Assembly (NCBI RefSeq): GCF_900111245.1
Contig: NZ_FOGO01000014.1
Location: 141,817-205,816 of the forward strand
Source of the DNA: Streptomyces qinglanensis
GTDB taxonomy: Bacteria; Actinomycetota; Actinomycetes; Streptomycetales; Streptomycetaceae
Reading direction: 5' to 3'
Length of the DNA: 64,000 bases
Shown here: positions 45,364 to 53,691 of the stretch, piece by piece
Numbering within the stretch: position 1 is the first letter of the stretch
Layout: every line of letters starts with the position of its first letter
Notes under the pieces: generated by a model
The model's input: only the letters and a program-made list of their open reading frames with translations
Told to the model about the DNA's origin: nothing
Databases searched by the model: none
Program-made: the position numbers and the translations under genes

Positions 45364-46575
45364 ATGGCTGAGAACACCGACGTGGTGGTGGTCGGCGGCG
45401 GATACGCGGGCGTCATGGCCGCCAACCGCCTGACGCAGCGCGACGACGTGACCGTGACGCTGATCAACCCCCGGCCGGCCTTCGTCCACCGGATCCGCCT
45501 GCACCAGACCGTGGGCGGCGCCGGAGATCCCGTCGTGGACTACCGGGAGATCCTGGCCGAGAATGTCCACCTGATGGTCGACTCCGTGACGCGGATCGAC
45601 GCGGCCGAGCGCAGCGTGACGCCGGCGACCGGTGGCCCGCTCGGCTACGACTACCTGATCTACGCCGTGGGCAGCGGAAGCGCCGACCCGCGGGTACCCG
45701 GTGCGGCCGAGTACGCCTACCCGATCGCCACCCTGGAGGAGGCGCAGCGGCTGCGTCCCGTCCTCGAAGCCGCACCGCGGGGAGCCGCGGTGACGGTCGT
45801 CGGGGCAGGCGCCCTCGGCATCGAGGCCGCCGCCGAACTCGCGGAGACGGGCCGCACCGTGACGCTGGCATGCGGCGGGACGTTCGGCCCGTATCTGCAC
45901 CCCCGGGTGCGGCGCTCGATCACCAGGCGGCTGGTCGAGCGCGGCGTCTCCGTGCTCGAGGGCCCCGACGCGAAGGTGGCCGCCGTGACGCAGGACGCCG
46001 TACGGCTCCGCGACGGCCGTACGGTGCCCAGCGAGGTGACCCTCTGGACCGCCGGGTTCGGCGTGCCCCAACTGGCGGCGCGCAGCGCACTGCGCACCGA
46101 TGCCCTGGGCCGCCTGCTCACGGACGAGACCCTGACCAGCATGGACGACACCCGCATCGTCGCGGCCGGGGACTCGGCAGCGCCGTCGGGCCTGCCGCTG
46201 CGGATGAGCTGCCAGTCCGCGAACCCGCTGGGCGCGCACGCCGCCGACACGGTCCTCAGCCGGATCGCGGGCGAGCCCCCCGCCGTCATCGACGTGGGCT
46301 TCTTCGGCCTGTGCGTCAGCCTCGGGCGACGCGACGCCACCGTGCAGCTCGCCTCCAGGGACGACACCGCGAACTTGCTCTCCGTCAGCGGGCGCCTCGC
46401 CGTGAAGATCAAGGAGAGCAGTTACACGGGCCTGATCGGGCAACTGGCGGACGAGGCGCGCAAGCCCGGTTCGCACACCTGGAAGTTCAAGGACACCAAC
46501 CGTCGGCAACTGGTGCGCAGCCGCCGCGACGAGGCGGCCGCCACTGTCGGACGCGCCGCACAGCCGGGCACCTGA
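45364..46575 (+). CDS. NAD(P)/FAD-dependent oxidoreductase (NDH-2-like), ECF41 partner
   Basis: 403 residues. Two dinucleotide-binding motifs: VVVVGGGYAGVMAANRL (about 7-23) for FAD and VTVVGAGALGIEAAAELAE (about 138-156) for NAD(P)H, plus the AAGDSAAPSG segment near 275 that contacts FAD. ATG 45364 follows GGAGGAGA. In ECF41 systems the adjacent gene encodes a carboxymuconolactone decarboxylase, oxidoreductase or epimerase and is the sigma factor's main target. Confidence 0.92.
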   Translation: MAENTDVVVVGGGYAGVMAANRLTQRDDVTVTLINPRPAFVHRIRLHQTVGGAGDPVVDYREILAENVHLMVDSVTRIDAAERSVTPATGGPLGYDYLIYAVGSGSADPRVPGAAEYAYPIATLEEAQRLRPVLEAAPRGAAVTVVGAGALGIEAAAELAETGRTVTLACGGTFGPYLHPRVRRSITRRLVERGVSVLEGPDAKVAAVTQDAVRLRDGRTVPSEVTLWTAGFGVPQLAARSALRTDALGRLLTDETLTSMDDTRIVAAGDSAAPSGLPLRMSCQSANPLGAHAADTVLSRIAGEPPAVIDVGFFGLCVSLGRRDATVQLASRDDTANLLSVSGRLAVKIKESSYTGLIGQLADEARKPGSHTWKFKDTNRRQLVRSRRDEAAATVGRAAQPGT

Positions 46576-46647
46576 CATGCGCGGCCGGCCCGGCCGAGCA
46601 CCCTGCCGACAGCCGGGCCCTGCCGCGGCGGAGAGAGGAAACGCACG

Positions 46648-47541
46648 ATGAGCGACCCCACCGATCCGGCGACCGAGGCGTTCGTCGCCCACCGCAACCT
46701 GCTGTTCACCGTGGCGTACGAGATGCTCGGCTCGGCGGTCGACGCCGAGGACGTGCTGCAGGAGACCTGGCTGCGGTGGGTGAAGGTCGACCTGGCGCGG
46801 GTGGGCGACCAGCGCGCCTACCTGGTCCGGATCACCACCCGCCAGTCGCTCAACCGGCTGCGCGCCATGCAGCGCCGCAAGGAGACCTATGTCGGCCAGT
46901 GGCTGCCCGAGCCGCTGCTCACCGCACCCGATGTGGCGGAGGACGTCGAGCTCGCCGAGAGCGTGTCCATGGCGCTCATGCTCGTCCTGGAGACACTGTC
47001 CCCGACCGAGCGCGCCGTCTTCGTCCTGCGCGAGGTCTTCGAGTTCGACTACGACGACATCGCGGCCGCCGTCGACAAGACCCCCGGGGCCGTCCGCCAG
47101 ATCGCCCACCGCGCCCGCAGGCACGTCGACGCCCGCCGCCCCCGCCAGGCCGTCCCCGCGAGTGTCGCCCGGGCCGCGGTGGAGTCCCTCCGGCGCGCCC
47201 TCGAAACCCGGGACCCGCAGGGCCTTCTGGACGTGCTCGCGCCCGACGTCGTCCTGGTGAGCGACGGTGGCGGCGTGAAACGGGCCGCGCTGCGGCCGGT
47301 CGTGGGCGCGGAGAAGGTGGCCCGCTTCTACCTCGGCGGCTCCAGCAGGGTGGAAGCCGCGCTCACCACCGAACCGACCACGGTCAACGGCAACCCGGCG
47401 CTCGCCGTGCGCCTGGACGGCGAACTCGACGGCGTCATGGCCATCCGCGTCGACGACACCCGCATCACCGGCCTCTACTTCGTCCGCAACCCGGAGAAGC
47501 TGACCCATGTCCGCACCGAGACCCCGCTCACCCTGCGGTGA
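46648..47541 (+). CDS. ECF41-group sigma factor (SigJ-like) with SnoaL-like C-terminal extension
   Basis: 297 residues. Sigma-2 region at 10-75 and sigma-4 at about 110-165 (LSPTERAVFVLREVFEFDYDDIAAAVDKTPGAVRQIAHRARRH). The linker motif WLPEPLL, the DGGG(V)K motif at about 210 and the terminal NPEKL are ECF41 hallmarks. The fused SnoaL-like domain modulates activity instead of a separate anti-sigma factor. ATG 46648 has GAGAGG upstream. It is cotranscribed with, and probably activates, the oxidoreductase gene. Confidence 0.94.
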   Translation: MSDPTDPATEAFVAHRNLLFTVAYEMLGSAVDAEDVLQETWLRWVKVDLARVGDQRAYLVRITTRQSLNRLRAMQRRKETYVGQWLPEPLLTAPDVAEDVELAESVSMALMLVLETLSPTERAVFVLREVFEFDYDDIAAAVDKTPGAVRQIAHRARRHVDARRPRQAVPASVARAAVESLRRALETRDPQGLLDVLAPDVVLVSDGGGVKRAALRPVVGAEKVARFYLGGSSRVEAALTTEPTTVNGNPALAVRLDGELDGVMAIRVDDTRITGLYFVRNPEKLTHVRTETPLTLR

Positions 47542-47741
47542 CCCGGCAGGTGCTGCTGTGCGGAGGGGCCGTTGAAACCGTGCCGACCGGTCGCGTCGTC
47601 CCTCTCCGCACGGAGCGCCGTCGGCCGCTCGTGTTCCGGTGAGTGCCATCGCGTTGCCCGGCTCGCTCCGAGACGGGGGCTGGGCGAAGCATCTCCTCAC
47701 CGGCGGGTGGGCAGGTTGGCCCGGGACGGGGGGAGAGGGCA

Positions 47742-47936
47742 GTGGAGCGGGATCAACTCCTGGGAGAGCGGTACCGCTTGGTGCGGCGGCTCGGCGAGGG
47801 CGGCATGGGCGAGGTCTGGGAGGCGCAGGACGAGTCATGTACAGCCGCAGCCGTGGCGCCGGCGGCGAGCCGGGCGACACGTCCTACACCCGCCGAGGAG
47901 CCGTGCTGGCCGCCCGTAGCGCGGCCTCGTCCCTGA
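47742..47936 (+). pseudogene. Truncated N-terminus of a Ser/Thr protein kinase (PknB-type)
   Basis: GTG 47742 with GGGGAGAG upstream starts a reading VERDQLLGERYRLVRRLG, then EGGMGEVWEAQDE, the glycine-rich loop of Hanks-type kinases. After that the frame turns to unrelated sequence and stops; no catalytic Lys, HRD or DFG motif follows. A remnant, possibly still transcribed. Confidence 0.75.
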
Positions 47937-48083
47937 GCAGTTGACCGGGGAGCCGGTTCTCCGCGGTGCGCCGGTGTTCGAGCGGCTTCCCGCCCCATGT
48001 CCCACGGGGCGCGTGTCTCACGGGGGCGCGGAGGCCGGGGTGCTGGGGGACACGCCCCGGCCTCCGCACCCGTCCGGCCCGTG

Positions 48084-48515
48084 TCAGCCGGAGATCTCCC
48101 TGCGGCCGGTTCCGGCGCCGACGGAGATCTTGCGGGGCTTGGCGCGCTCGGCGATCGGGATGCGCAGGGTGAGCACGCCCGCGTCGTAGTCGGCCTGGAT
48201 GCGCTCGGTGTCGAGGGTGTCGGCGAGTGTGATCTGCCGGGAGAAGACACCCAGCGGCCGTTCCGCGAGTTCCATCTGCACGTCGTCGGGCTTCGCCACG
48301 GGCCGGCGCTCGGCCTTGACCGTCAGCATGTTGCGTTCGACGTCGATGTCGATCGCGTCCGCGCTGACACCGGGGACGTCGAAGGCCACGACGTACTCGT
48401 CGCCCTCGCGGTAGGCGTCCATCGGCATCGGGGACGGCCGGGACCAGGTCCCCGGGCCGACCAGGTGCTGTGCCAGCCGGTCCAGCTCACGGAAGGGGTC
48501 AGTGCGCATCAACAT
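48084..48515 (-). CDS. hsp18: Small heat-shock protein Hsp18/Hsp20 (alpha-crystallin)
   Basis: 143 residues. The alpha-crystallin domain spans about 35-130 with the AGVLTLRIPIAE strand (GVL motif) near the end. ATG 48515 follows GGAGG; ATG 48509 is also possible. An ATP-independent holdase made on heat shock. The divergent rheA-like gene and the perfect RheA operator at 48581 show the classic Streptomyces albus hsp18 arrangement. Confidence 0.93.
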   Translation of the reverse strand: MLMRTDPFRELDRLAQHLVGPGTWSRPSPMPMDAYREGDEYVVAFDVPGVSADAIDIDVERNMLTVKAERRPVAKPDDVQMELAERPLGVFSRQITLADTLDTERIQADYDAGVLTLRIPIAERAKPRKISVGAGTGRREISG

Positions 48516-48580
48516 CGTGAAAACACCTCCAGAAGGTCGGGCAGTTGCTGCCAATGCGCCTCACAGCCATTGTTGTAACA

Positions 48581-48599
48581 TGTCATCCAGCCGATGACA
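48581..48599. promoter_or_regulatory. RheA operator TGTCATC-N5-GATGACA
   Basis: Both seven-base arms match the published RheA-binding sequence exactly. It lies between divergent hsp18 and rheA, 66 bases before the hsp18 start codon. Confidence 0.9.
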
Positions 48600-48643
48600 A
48601 GCAGGAAGTCATCGACACGATGACCGACCGAGGGAGGTGGCCC

Positions 48644-49273
48644 ATGGCTGCAGCAGACCAGCCGCCCGCAACCAGCACCGACGCCCACAGCCCGGCGTCG
48701 TTCCTCGCCGCCGCGGCGGCTCTCGACGCCATAGACGACGCCCTGCACACCGCCCAGCGCGACACCTCTGACGGTTCCGGCCCCGGACCGGAACCGGAGC
48801 AGGCCCTGGCGTCCCTGCTGCTGCTCCGGCAGGTGCGCGAACAGCTCGCCGGATGGGAGACCGGCCTGATCGAAACCGCCCGCGACGCGGGCGCCAGTTG
48901 GGCCGACCTCGCCCAACCCCTCGGCGTCACCAGTCGCCAGGCCGCCGAACGCCGCTACCTGCGCGGCCGCCCCGGCCCCGTCGGCACCACCGGTGAACAG
49001 CGCATCACCGCCACCCGACAGGCCCGCGCCGCCAAGCGCACCACTGCCGCGTGGGCCCGCCACAACGCAGCCGGCCTGCGCCGCCTCGCCGGACAGATCA
49101 CCGCCCTCACCGACCTGCCCGCAGCCGCCCGCCCCCCGGTCGACGAACTCCATGCGGCCCTCGCCCACGACGACCCCACCGAACTCCTCGCCCCCCTGGC
49201 CGCCACCCGCCCCCACCTGGCCACCGGCCACCCCGACCTCGCCGCCCGACTCGACAGCCTCACTCCTCCCTGA
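48644..49273 (+). CDS. rheA: RheA-like repressor of hsp18
   Basis: 209 residues from ATG 48644 with AGGGAGG seven bases upstream; an upstream ATG at 48620 is less likely. The middle holds an HTH-like segment (DAGASWADLAQPLGVTSRQAAERRYLRGR, about 83-111). RheA acts as a protein thermosensor that releases the hsp18 promoter on heating. Identity rests on the divergent hsp18 gene, the exact operator and the size. Confidence 0.82.
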   Translation: MAAADQPPATSTDAHSPASFLAAAAALDAIDDALHTAQRDTSDGSGPGPEPEQALASLLLLRQVREQLAGWETGLIETARDAGASWADLAQPLGVTSRQAAERRYLRGRPGPVGTTGEQRITATRQARAAKRTTAAWARHNAAGLRRLAGQITALTDLPAAARPPVDELHAALAHDDPTELLAPLAATRPHLATGHPDLAARLDSLTPP

Positions 49274-49578
49274 TCCGCGCCCGAGGCGCCGCGGTACCAG
49301 CCGGGGCGACCTCCGCCCCGGGGGGGAACGAGTCGCCGTCCCGGGGAACGAGCCGCCGTCCCGGAGACCACTGCTCCCCGCCCGTGCGGGGAGGGCGCCC
49401 CGGGTCCTGTCCGGACCCGTGAGGGCACCTTCCCTGCCGCGGCGGAGCACGCTGTCCGTGCTGTTCCGGCTCGCGGCGGTCCGAAGGCCCGTGGATCTCC
49501 GGCGGCAGGCCGGGCCGAGCAGCCGCTGGGCGGGCGGCGGGGCCCGAGGGGCCGCCGCCTGCCTGCCGGGGCGCTGTG
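49274..49578. other. Intergenic with a duplicated AACGAGYCGCCGTCCCGG block
   Basis: The 18-20-base block occurs at about 49327 and 49348. No gene supported between the convergent rheA and tetR genes, and no obvious terminator. Confidence 0.6.
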
Positions 49579-50157
49579 TCAGTCCACCGGGAGCCGGTCC
49601 ACCAGCAGTTCCACCCTCGCCTCGGTGTCCCCCGGCGGCAGCCGTCCGGACCGCGTCAGGGTCGCCACCCCGTGCAGGGATGCCCAGAACACCTCGGTGA
49701 ACAGGCCCGGGGCGATGCCGTTCCCGGCGACCTCGCCGAGGGATTCCAGCAGCGCGGCGAAGGCGTCCTTGAGGGGTTCGGGGGTGTCCTCCTGCGCGTA
49801 CGCGAGGCCGCCGTCGAGCTGGAAGATGGCGTCGTAGACCGCCGGGTTGCGTTCGGCGAAGTCGAGATAGGCGCGGGCGAGGGCGTGGACCCGGGCGCGC
49901 GGGCCCACCGCGGTGGCGGTCGCGGCCCGCACCGCGGCGGCCATCTCGGTGGAGCCCTGGAGGGCGACGGCCCCGATGATCTCCCGTTTGCCGCGGAAGT
50001 GGCTGTAGAGGACGGGCTGGCTGTATTCGATGCGCTCGGCGAGCCGGCGGGTGGTGACCGCCTCCCAGCCCTGCTGCTCGGCGAGTTCGCGGGCCGTCGC
50101 CACGATGAGGCGCTCGCGCTCCGCCCGTTCGCGTTCCTTGCGTTCCTGTACCGACAT
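49579..50157 (-). CDS. TetR-family regulator
   Basis: 192 residues with a charged start (ERKERERAERERL) and HTH AVTTRRLAERIEYSQPVLYSHFRGKREIIGAV at about 33-64; the C-terminal domain contains ARAYLDFAERNPAVYDAIF, as in TetR_C_13-like WHG relatives. Divergent from the DUF1772 gene, with CTAG-type palindromes between. Confidence 0.93.
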   Translation of the reverse strand: MSVQERKERERAERERLIVATARELAEQQGWEAVTTRRLAERIEYSQPVLYSHFRGKREIIGAVALQGSTEMAAAVRAATATAVGPRARVHALARAYLDFAERNPAVYDAIFQLDGGLAYAQEDTPEPLKDAFAALLESLGEVAGNGIAPGLFTEVFWASLHGVATLTRSGRLPPGDTEARVELLVDRLPVD

Positions 50158-50166
50158 GATTGGACC

Positions 50167-50179
50167 CTAGCACCGCTAG
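50167..50179. promoter_or_regulatory. Palindrome CTAGCACCGCTAG, TetR operator candidate
   Basis: Perfect five-base arms, nine bases upstream of the tetR start. A second copy lies at 50218. Confidence 0.6.
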
Positions 50180-50217
50180 ACAAGCGAGCGGTAGAAGGTC
50201 TAGCGTTGACCCGTCAG

Positions 50218-50230
50218 CTAGCAACACTAG
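50218..50230. promoter_or_regulatory. Palindrome CTAGCAACACTAG, second TetR operator candidate
   Basis: Same form as the site at 50167, with one mismatch, 18 bases before the DUF1772 start. CTAG is rare in such DNA, so its clustering here is notable. Confidence 0.55.
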
Positions 50231-50247
50231 ATGTCGAGAGGTTCATC

Positions 50248-50694
50248 ATGCTCAACGCACTCGAGGTCGTCACCACCGTGATCGTCGGCGTGATGGTGGG
50301 GGTGGAATTCTCCGTCGCCTTCATCATGAACCGGATCCTCGACGCCCTCCCGGAGGACAGCGGCCAGCTCGGCCACGCCCACGGGGGCCGGATGCTCGGC
50401 GCCGTGATGCCGGTCTGGTACATCGGCTCGCTCGTCCTCGTCGGCATCTGGGCTGTCGCCGGGTGGCACCACCACGGCACCGGCCTCGTCGTCACCGCCG
50501 GCGCACTACTGGCCCTGAGCGTGGCCATGTCGATCCTGCTGCTCGTTCCGATCAACAACCGGAACAGGACGTGGACCCCCGAGAACCGGCCCGCCGACTG
50601 GAAGCAGCAGCTGAACCGCTGGGGGCGCTGGCACTACGTCCGCGTCGCCGTCATCATCGCCGCCTTCGCCCTGCTGGTCACCGCCCTCACCTGA
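50248..50694 (+). CDS. DUF1772 (anthrone oxygenase-like) membrane protein
   Basis: 148 residues with four predicted membrane helices: about 5-27, 50-70, 78-97 and 125-147. The WxxRxxWxxxHxxR-like stretch LNRWGRWHYVRV near the last helix is typical of DUF1772. Some relatives are anthrone oxygenases; here the role is unknown. Likely repressed by the divergent TetR protein. Confidence 0.9.
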   Translation: MLNALEVVTTVIVGVMVGVEFSVAFIMNRILDALPEDSGQLGHAHGGRMLGAVMPVWYIGSLVLVGIWAVAGWHHHGTGLVVTAGALLALSVAMSILLLVPINNRNRTWTPENRPADWKQQLNRWGRWHYVRVAVIIAAFALLVTALT

Positions 50695-50842
50695 GCCCCG
50701 GGCCCGCCGGCCCGGCAACCAGCCGCCGGCCCGGCACCCGCCGCCTGCCCCGCAACACCCGATCGGCCAGCGGTCCTCCGGCCCCACTGCCACCCCCCCG
50801 GAGGCGCCGTTCCTCCGCACGGACAAGAAGGGTTCAGTGCTC

Positions 50843-50869
50843 CTGATCGCCCCTGCCCGGGGCGATCAG
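50843..50869. terminator. Hairpin, 11-bp perfect stem, 5-nt loop
   Basis: Arms CTGATCGCCCC and GGGGCGATCAG. It follows the DUF1772 gene by about 150 bases and lies within the response-regulator remnant. No U-tract. Confidence 0.5.
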
Positions 50870-50879
50870 CCCGGTCTCG

Positions 50880-50970
50880 TAGTACCCGTGCGCCCTCGGG
50901 GGCGGCGTCGCCGGTGATGCGCCTGGTGGTCTGGACGCCGTCCGTCTCCGGCATCCGGATGTCCCGCCTA
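50880..50970 (-). pseudogene. Response-regulator receiver-domain remnant
   Basis: The minus strand reads DIRMPETDGVQTTRRITGDA, the phospho-acceptor segment of NarL-type receivers (VxMDIRMPxMDGxxATRRI). Frames on both sides do not continue the domain. The gap 50695-51155 otherwise holds no gene. Confidence 0.6.
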
Positions 50971-51155
50971 CCCGGTGACGCGTCCACCCGGTGATGCGGC
51001 GCACCGAGCAGCGGACCGCCGCGAGGATCCGGGACGCACTCCGGGACGCACTCGGGGACGCCCGTACGGGACTGCAGGTCGGGGCAGTGGAGCTGGCGAG
51101 GAGGCACGGCTCACCGACAGCCGCCGCGGCACCCCGGGGCCGTGTCCGTCGGTAC

Positions 51156-51578
51156 TCAGGTAGCGCGCCCGCCGGGCGCGGGCGCGCTGTGTGAACCGGC
51201 CCCGCTGTGGCGGAGGGCCAGAACGGCGGCTACTGCTTCGAACCAGCGGGCGACCTGTTCCTCGTTCTCCAGATCCGTCTCCTTGACCACGGAAGAGGCG
51301 GTGGTGAGCCACTCCTCGGCGGTGCGTGCCGCCTCCGGTCCGGGGAGCGGCTCGGGTAGCCCGACGGCGGCCCGCAGTCCGTCGCGGCGTACGACCTCGG
51401 CCAGGAACGCCACCGCGCGTGGCAGGACACCGAGTTCCTCCACGGTCAGCGCGGCGGCCACCGCCCCGTCGCCGAAGAGTGCGGTGCGGTGGGCGCCGCC
51501 GAGGGTCAGGCCGTAGCGGAGCAGCAGGGGGATGTCGAGAGCACGCAGCTCGGCGTCGGTCGTCCGGTCCGGTGACAT
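51156..51578 (-). CDS. Hypothetical protein at the end of the putative toxin operon
   Basis: 140 residues from ATG 51578 with AAGGAG about twelve bases upstream, eight bases after the lipoprotein stop. Mostly helical, no membrane segment, no recognised domain. Its place directly behind the lipoprotein suggests an accessory or second immunity protein; that is inference. Confidence 0.7.
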   Translation of the reverse strand: MSPDRTTDAELRALDIPLLLRYGLTLGGAHRTALFGDGAVAAALTVEELGVLPRAVAFLAEVVRRDGLRAAVGLPEPLPGPEAARTAEEWLTTASSVVKETDLENEEQVARWFEAVAAVLALRHSGAGSHSAPAPGGRAT

Positions 51579-51586
51579 GGGTGGTG

Positions 51587-52114
51587 TCACTCCTTCACGG
51601 TGATGTGGAAGACGACCTCTGGGCCCTTCTTGCCTGCCTTCGCGGCTCGTTCCTCCTCGCCACCGCACTCGAAGCAGTTCTTGCGCAGGCGCACCTGTGT
51701 GCTGCCCTCGGCCTTTGCGCGGTAGTCGAGGAAAAGGGAGCCGGGGGAGCCCATGCGGTCCGGTGAGTCGACCTTCTCCCGTTCCCCCGTCTTGACCACG
51801 ACGGCGCTGTCGGGCTCGGGGCTGACGGGTTCCCAGTCGTATCCGGCGCTGGGGCTGATCCGTATCCTCAGCGAGAACGTGTCGCCGGGCGCGACCTGGA
51901 CGTCGGTGTGCTTCTTGTCGAAGACCTTGTCCGGGGTGGCCGAGGAGGACGGGGACGCGGACGCCGGGCCGGAGGAGGCCGGGGCGGGCGTCGCCGGTTC
52001 CCGGTCGCTGCGGCCCCCACCGCCGTCGTCCGAGCCGCCGCAGGCGGAGAGGGCCAGCAGCAGCGCGACGGCGACGGCTGCCGGGCCGATACGCCGGGCC
52101 GGGGTGCGTGTCAT
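51587..52114 (-). CDS. Lipoprotein with chagasin-like (inhibitor I42) features, candidate immunity protein
   Basis: 175 residues from ATG 52114. The signal peptide ends in LSAC (about residue 25), giving a lipid-anchored protein outside the membrane. After a Ser/Ala/Pro linker the domain reads VQVAPGDTFSLRIRISPSAGYDWEPVSP, then GSPGSLFLDYRAKAEGSTQVRLRK. The order GY-W, G-x-x-G and a final Tyr/Arg strand resembles chagasin-family inhibitors of papain-like proteases. A Cys pair (CFEC) is additional. It starts 11 bases after the stop of the predicted cysteine-protease protein, fitting an immunity role. The family call is by eye only. Confidence 0.65.
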   Translation of the reverse strand: MTRTPARRIGPAAVAVALLLALSACGGSDDGGGGRSDREPATPAPASSGPASASPSSSATPDKVFDKKHTDVQVAPGDTFSLRIRISPSAGYDWEPVSPEPDSAVVVKTGEREKVDSPDRMGSPGSLFLDYRAKAEGSTQVRLRKNCFECGGEEERAAKAGKKGPEVVFHITVKE

Positions 52115-52125
52115 GGATGCGGGTC

Positions 52126-53691
52126 CTACTTCTGTGCGGGGAGCCTGATGTCGGTGGGAGTGGAGTACTTGTCGCTCGACGCGCCGCCCATGGTGCCGTT
52201 GATGAAATCGTCCTCGCTGACCCACGTGGTGAATCCCCAGGGGTTGTAGATCTGGAGCCGGTCACCGTCCTGGCCGATGACCATCATCTGGTGACCGAAC
52301 TTGTCGCCCGTCCGGGCGCCGAAGGGTACGGGCTGACCGCTGTTGACCGCGTCGCGGATCTTGGGCAGGACCTCCTCACGGGACTCCTTGGTCCTGGTGG
52401 AGAGGGCCTCGTAGTCGCTCCCGGTGTGGGCCCCGATCTCGTCGTCGGCGACCATCTCGCTCTCCTTGCCGCTCATCCCCACCTCGCCCTCAGCACGTCG
52501 GTCGTAGACCCTGGTCTCCTCGGCACGCAGCCGCTCCTCGAAGGCATCCCCGTTGTCGTGGTCCGGGTCCCCGGGGTGCCCGCCGGTGGTCAGCTCCAGG
52601 GCGTACAGCGGGTCGCTCTGGGCGTGCATGGTCACCGTGGAGAGGGCCACACAGGTGTCGCCCTCCTGCTCCCACCGCTGGCCGTCGAACGTCACCGTCT
52701 GGGACTGGTCGCCCTCCCTCCGGGAGTCGCCCGAGCGGTTGACGATGGGCGTCAGGTGCTGCTGAAGCCAGGCCGGCTTGTCGCCGTACGGATGGATCTT
52801 GCGGGCGAAGTCCTGGATGCGGGACATCGGGTAGCCGGCGGCCAGCGCCTTGACCAGATAGGCGCGCTCCTGCGGCGACTTGGCTCCGTCGAGCAGTCTG
52901 TCGTAGGCGGCCCGGTCGTGGGCGCTGAGACTGTTCAGGCGCACGCCGGAGCGTTTCAGGTCCCGGTTGGTGAGGATCTCGTTCTCCGACGGGTCACCGC
53001 CGGGCGCGGCCGCGTCGGCGAGGACGACCCGGTCGGCGTCCGACAGGTGCCGGGTGTCCAGTTGGCCGGAGCGGGCCTCGGAGGCCAGTTTGTCCAGCGC
53101 CCTTTCGGCCCGTTTCCCCGCCGCCTCGGCGGCTGCCACGCCCGACTCCAGGTAGCCGATGCCGGCGAGCGCCACCTTGCGGGCCTGGATGGCGTCCTCG
53201 GCGGTGGCGAAGAACGCCTTGCCGCCGTCGGGCAGCATGTTCCGCGCGCTGCGCAGCGCGTCGAGGCCGAAGTCGTGTTTGTTCTGCGCGGCACTGATTC
53301 CCTCGGCCAGCAGCGCGAGTTCGCGGGCGGCCGTGCCGAACGTCTCCGACATGTGCTCGGCGTTCCGCGCGGCGGCCTTGGTCACCTCGCTCGCCTTGGA
53401 ACCCGCCTCCCCGACCCAGGTGTTCGGCAAGCCCGCAGTGGCCACGGCGCTCACTCCGCCCCGGACCTCATCGGCCTGCCTGGCGGCTCTCCGGTAGTCG
53501 GCGGCCTTGCCCTCGACCGTGCGAGGGGAGCCCTCGGGGGCGGGGAAGCCGATGGCTTCGGCGATGAGGTCGACGAGCGCCGTGTTGCTCGGATCGCCCA
53601 CGAATTTGCCCAGCTCGTCGAAATGGAGGGCTTCGAGCTTTTCGCGCAACTTCTTGAGCGCTCCCTCGCGTCGCCGCCCCACGGCGGTCAC
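52126..53691 (-). CDS. WXG-type protein with predicted papain-like cysteine peptidase C-terminus
   Basis: 521 residues from GTG 53691, with AAGGAG eight bases upstream and overlapping the previous stop (GTGA). Residues 1-200 are helical and contain TWVGEAG near residue 92, like the WxG turn of type VII secretion substrates. The C-terminal 200 residues hold GDTCVALSTV (Cys347), KFGHQMMVIG (His467) and IYNPWG (Asn483), the Cys...His...Asn order of papain-like and C39-like peptidases. There is no signal peptide. With the following lipoprotein it looks like a secreted toxin with surface immunity. Function is inferred. Confidence 0.75.
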   Translation of the reverse strand: MTAVGRRREGALKKLREKLEALHFDELGKFVGDPSNTALVDLIAEAIGFPAPEGSPRTVEGKAADYRRAARQADEVRGGVSAVATAGLPNTWVGEAGSKASEVTKAAARNAEHMSETFGTAARELALLAEGISAAQNKHDFGLDALRSARNMLPDGGKAFFATAEDAIQARKVALAGIGYLESGVAAAEAAGKRAERALDKLASEARSGQLDTRHLSDADRVVLADAAAPGGDPSENEILTNRDLKRSGVRLNSLSAHDRAAYDRLLDGAKSPQERAYLVKALAAGYPMSRIQDFARKIHPYGDKPAWLQQHLTPIVNRSGDSRREGDQSQTVTFDGQRWEQEGDTCVALSTVTMHAQSDPLYALELTTGGHPGDPDHDNGDAFEERLRAEETRVYDRRAEGEVGMSGKESEMVADDEIGAHTGSDYEALSTRTKESREEVLPKIRDAVNSGQPVPFGARTGDKFGHQMMVIGQDGDRLQIYNPWGFTTWVSEDDFINGTMGGASSDKYSTPTDIRLPAQK

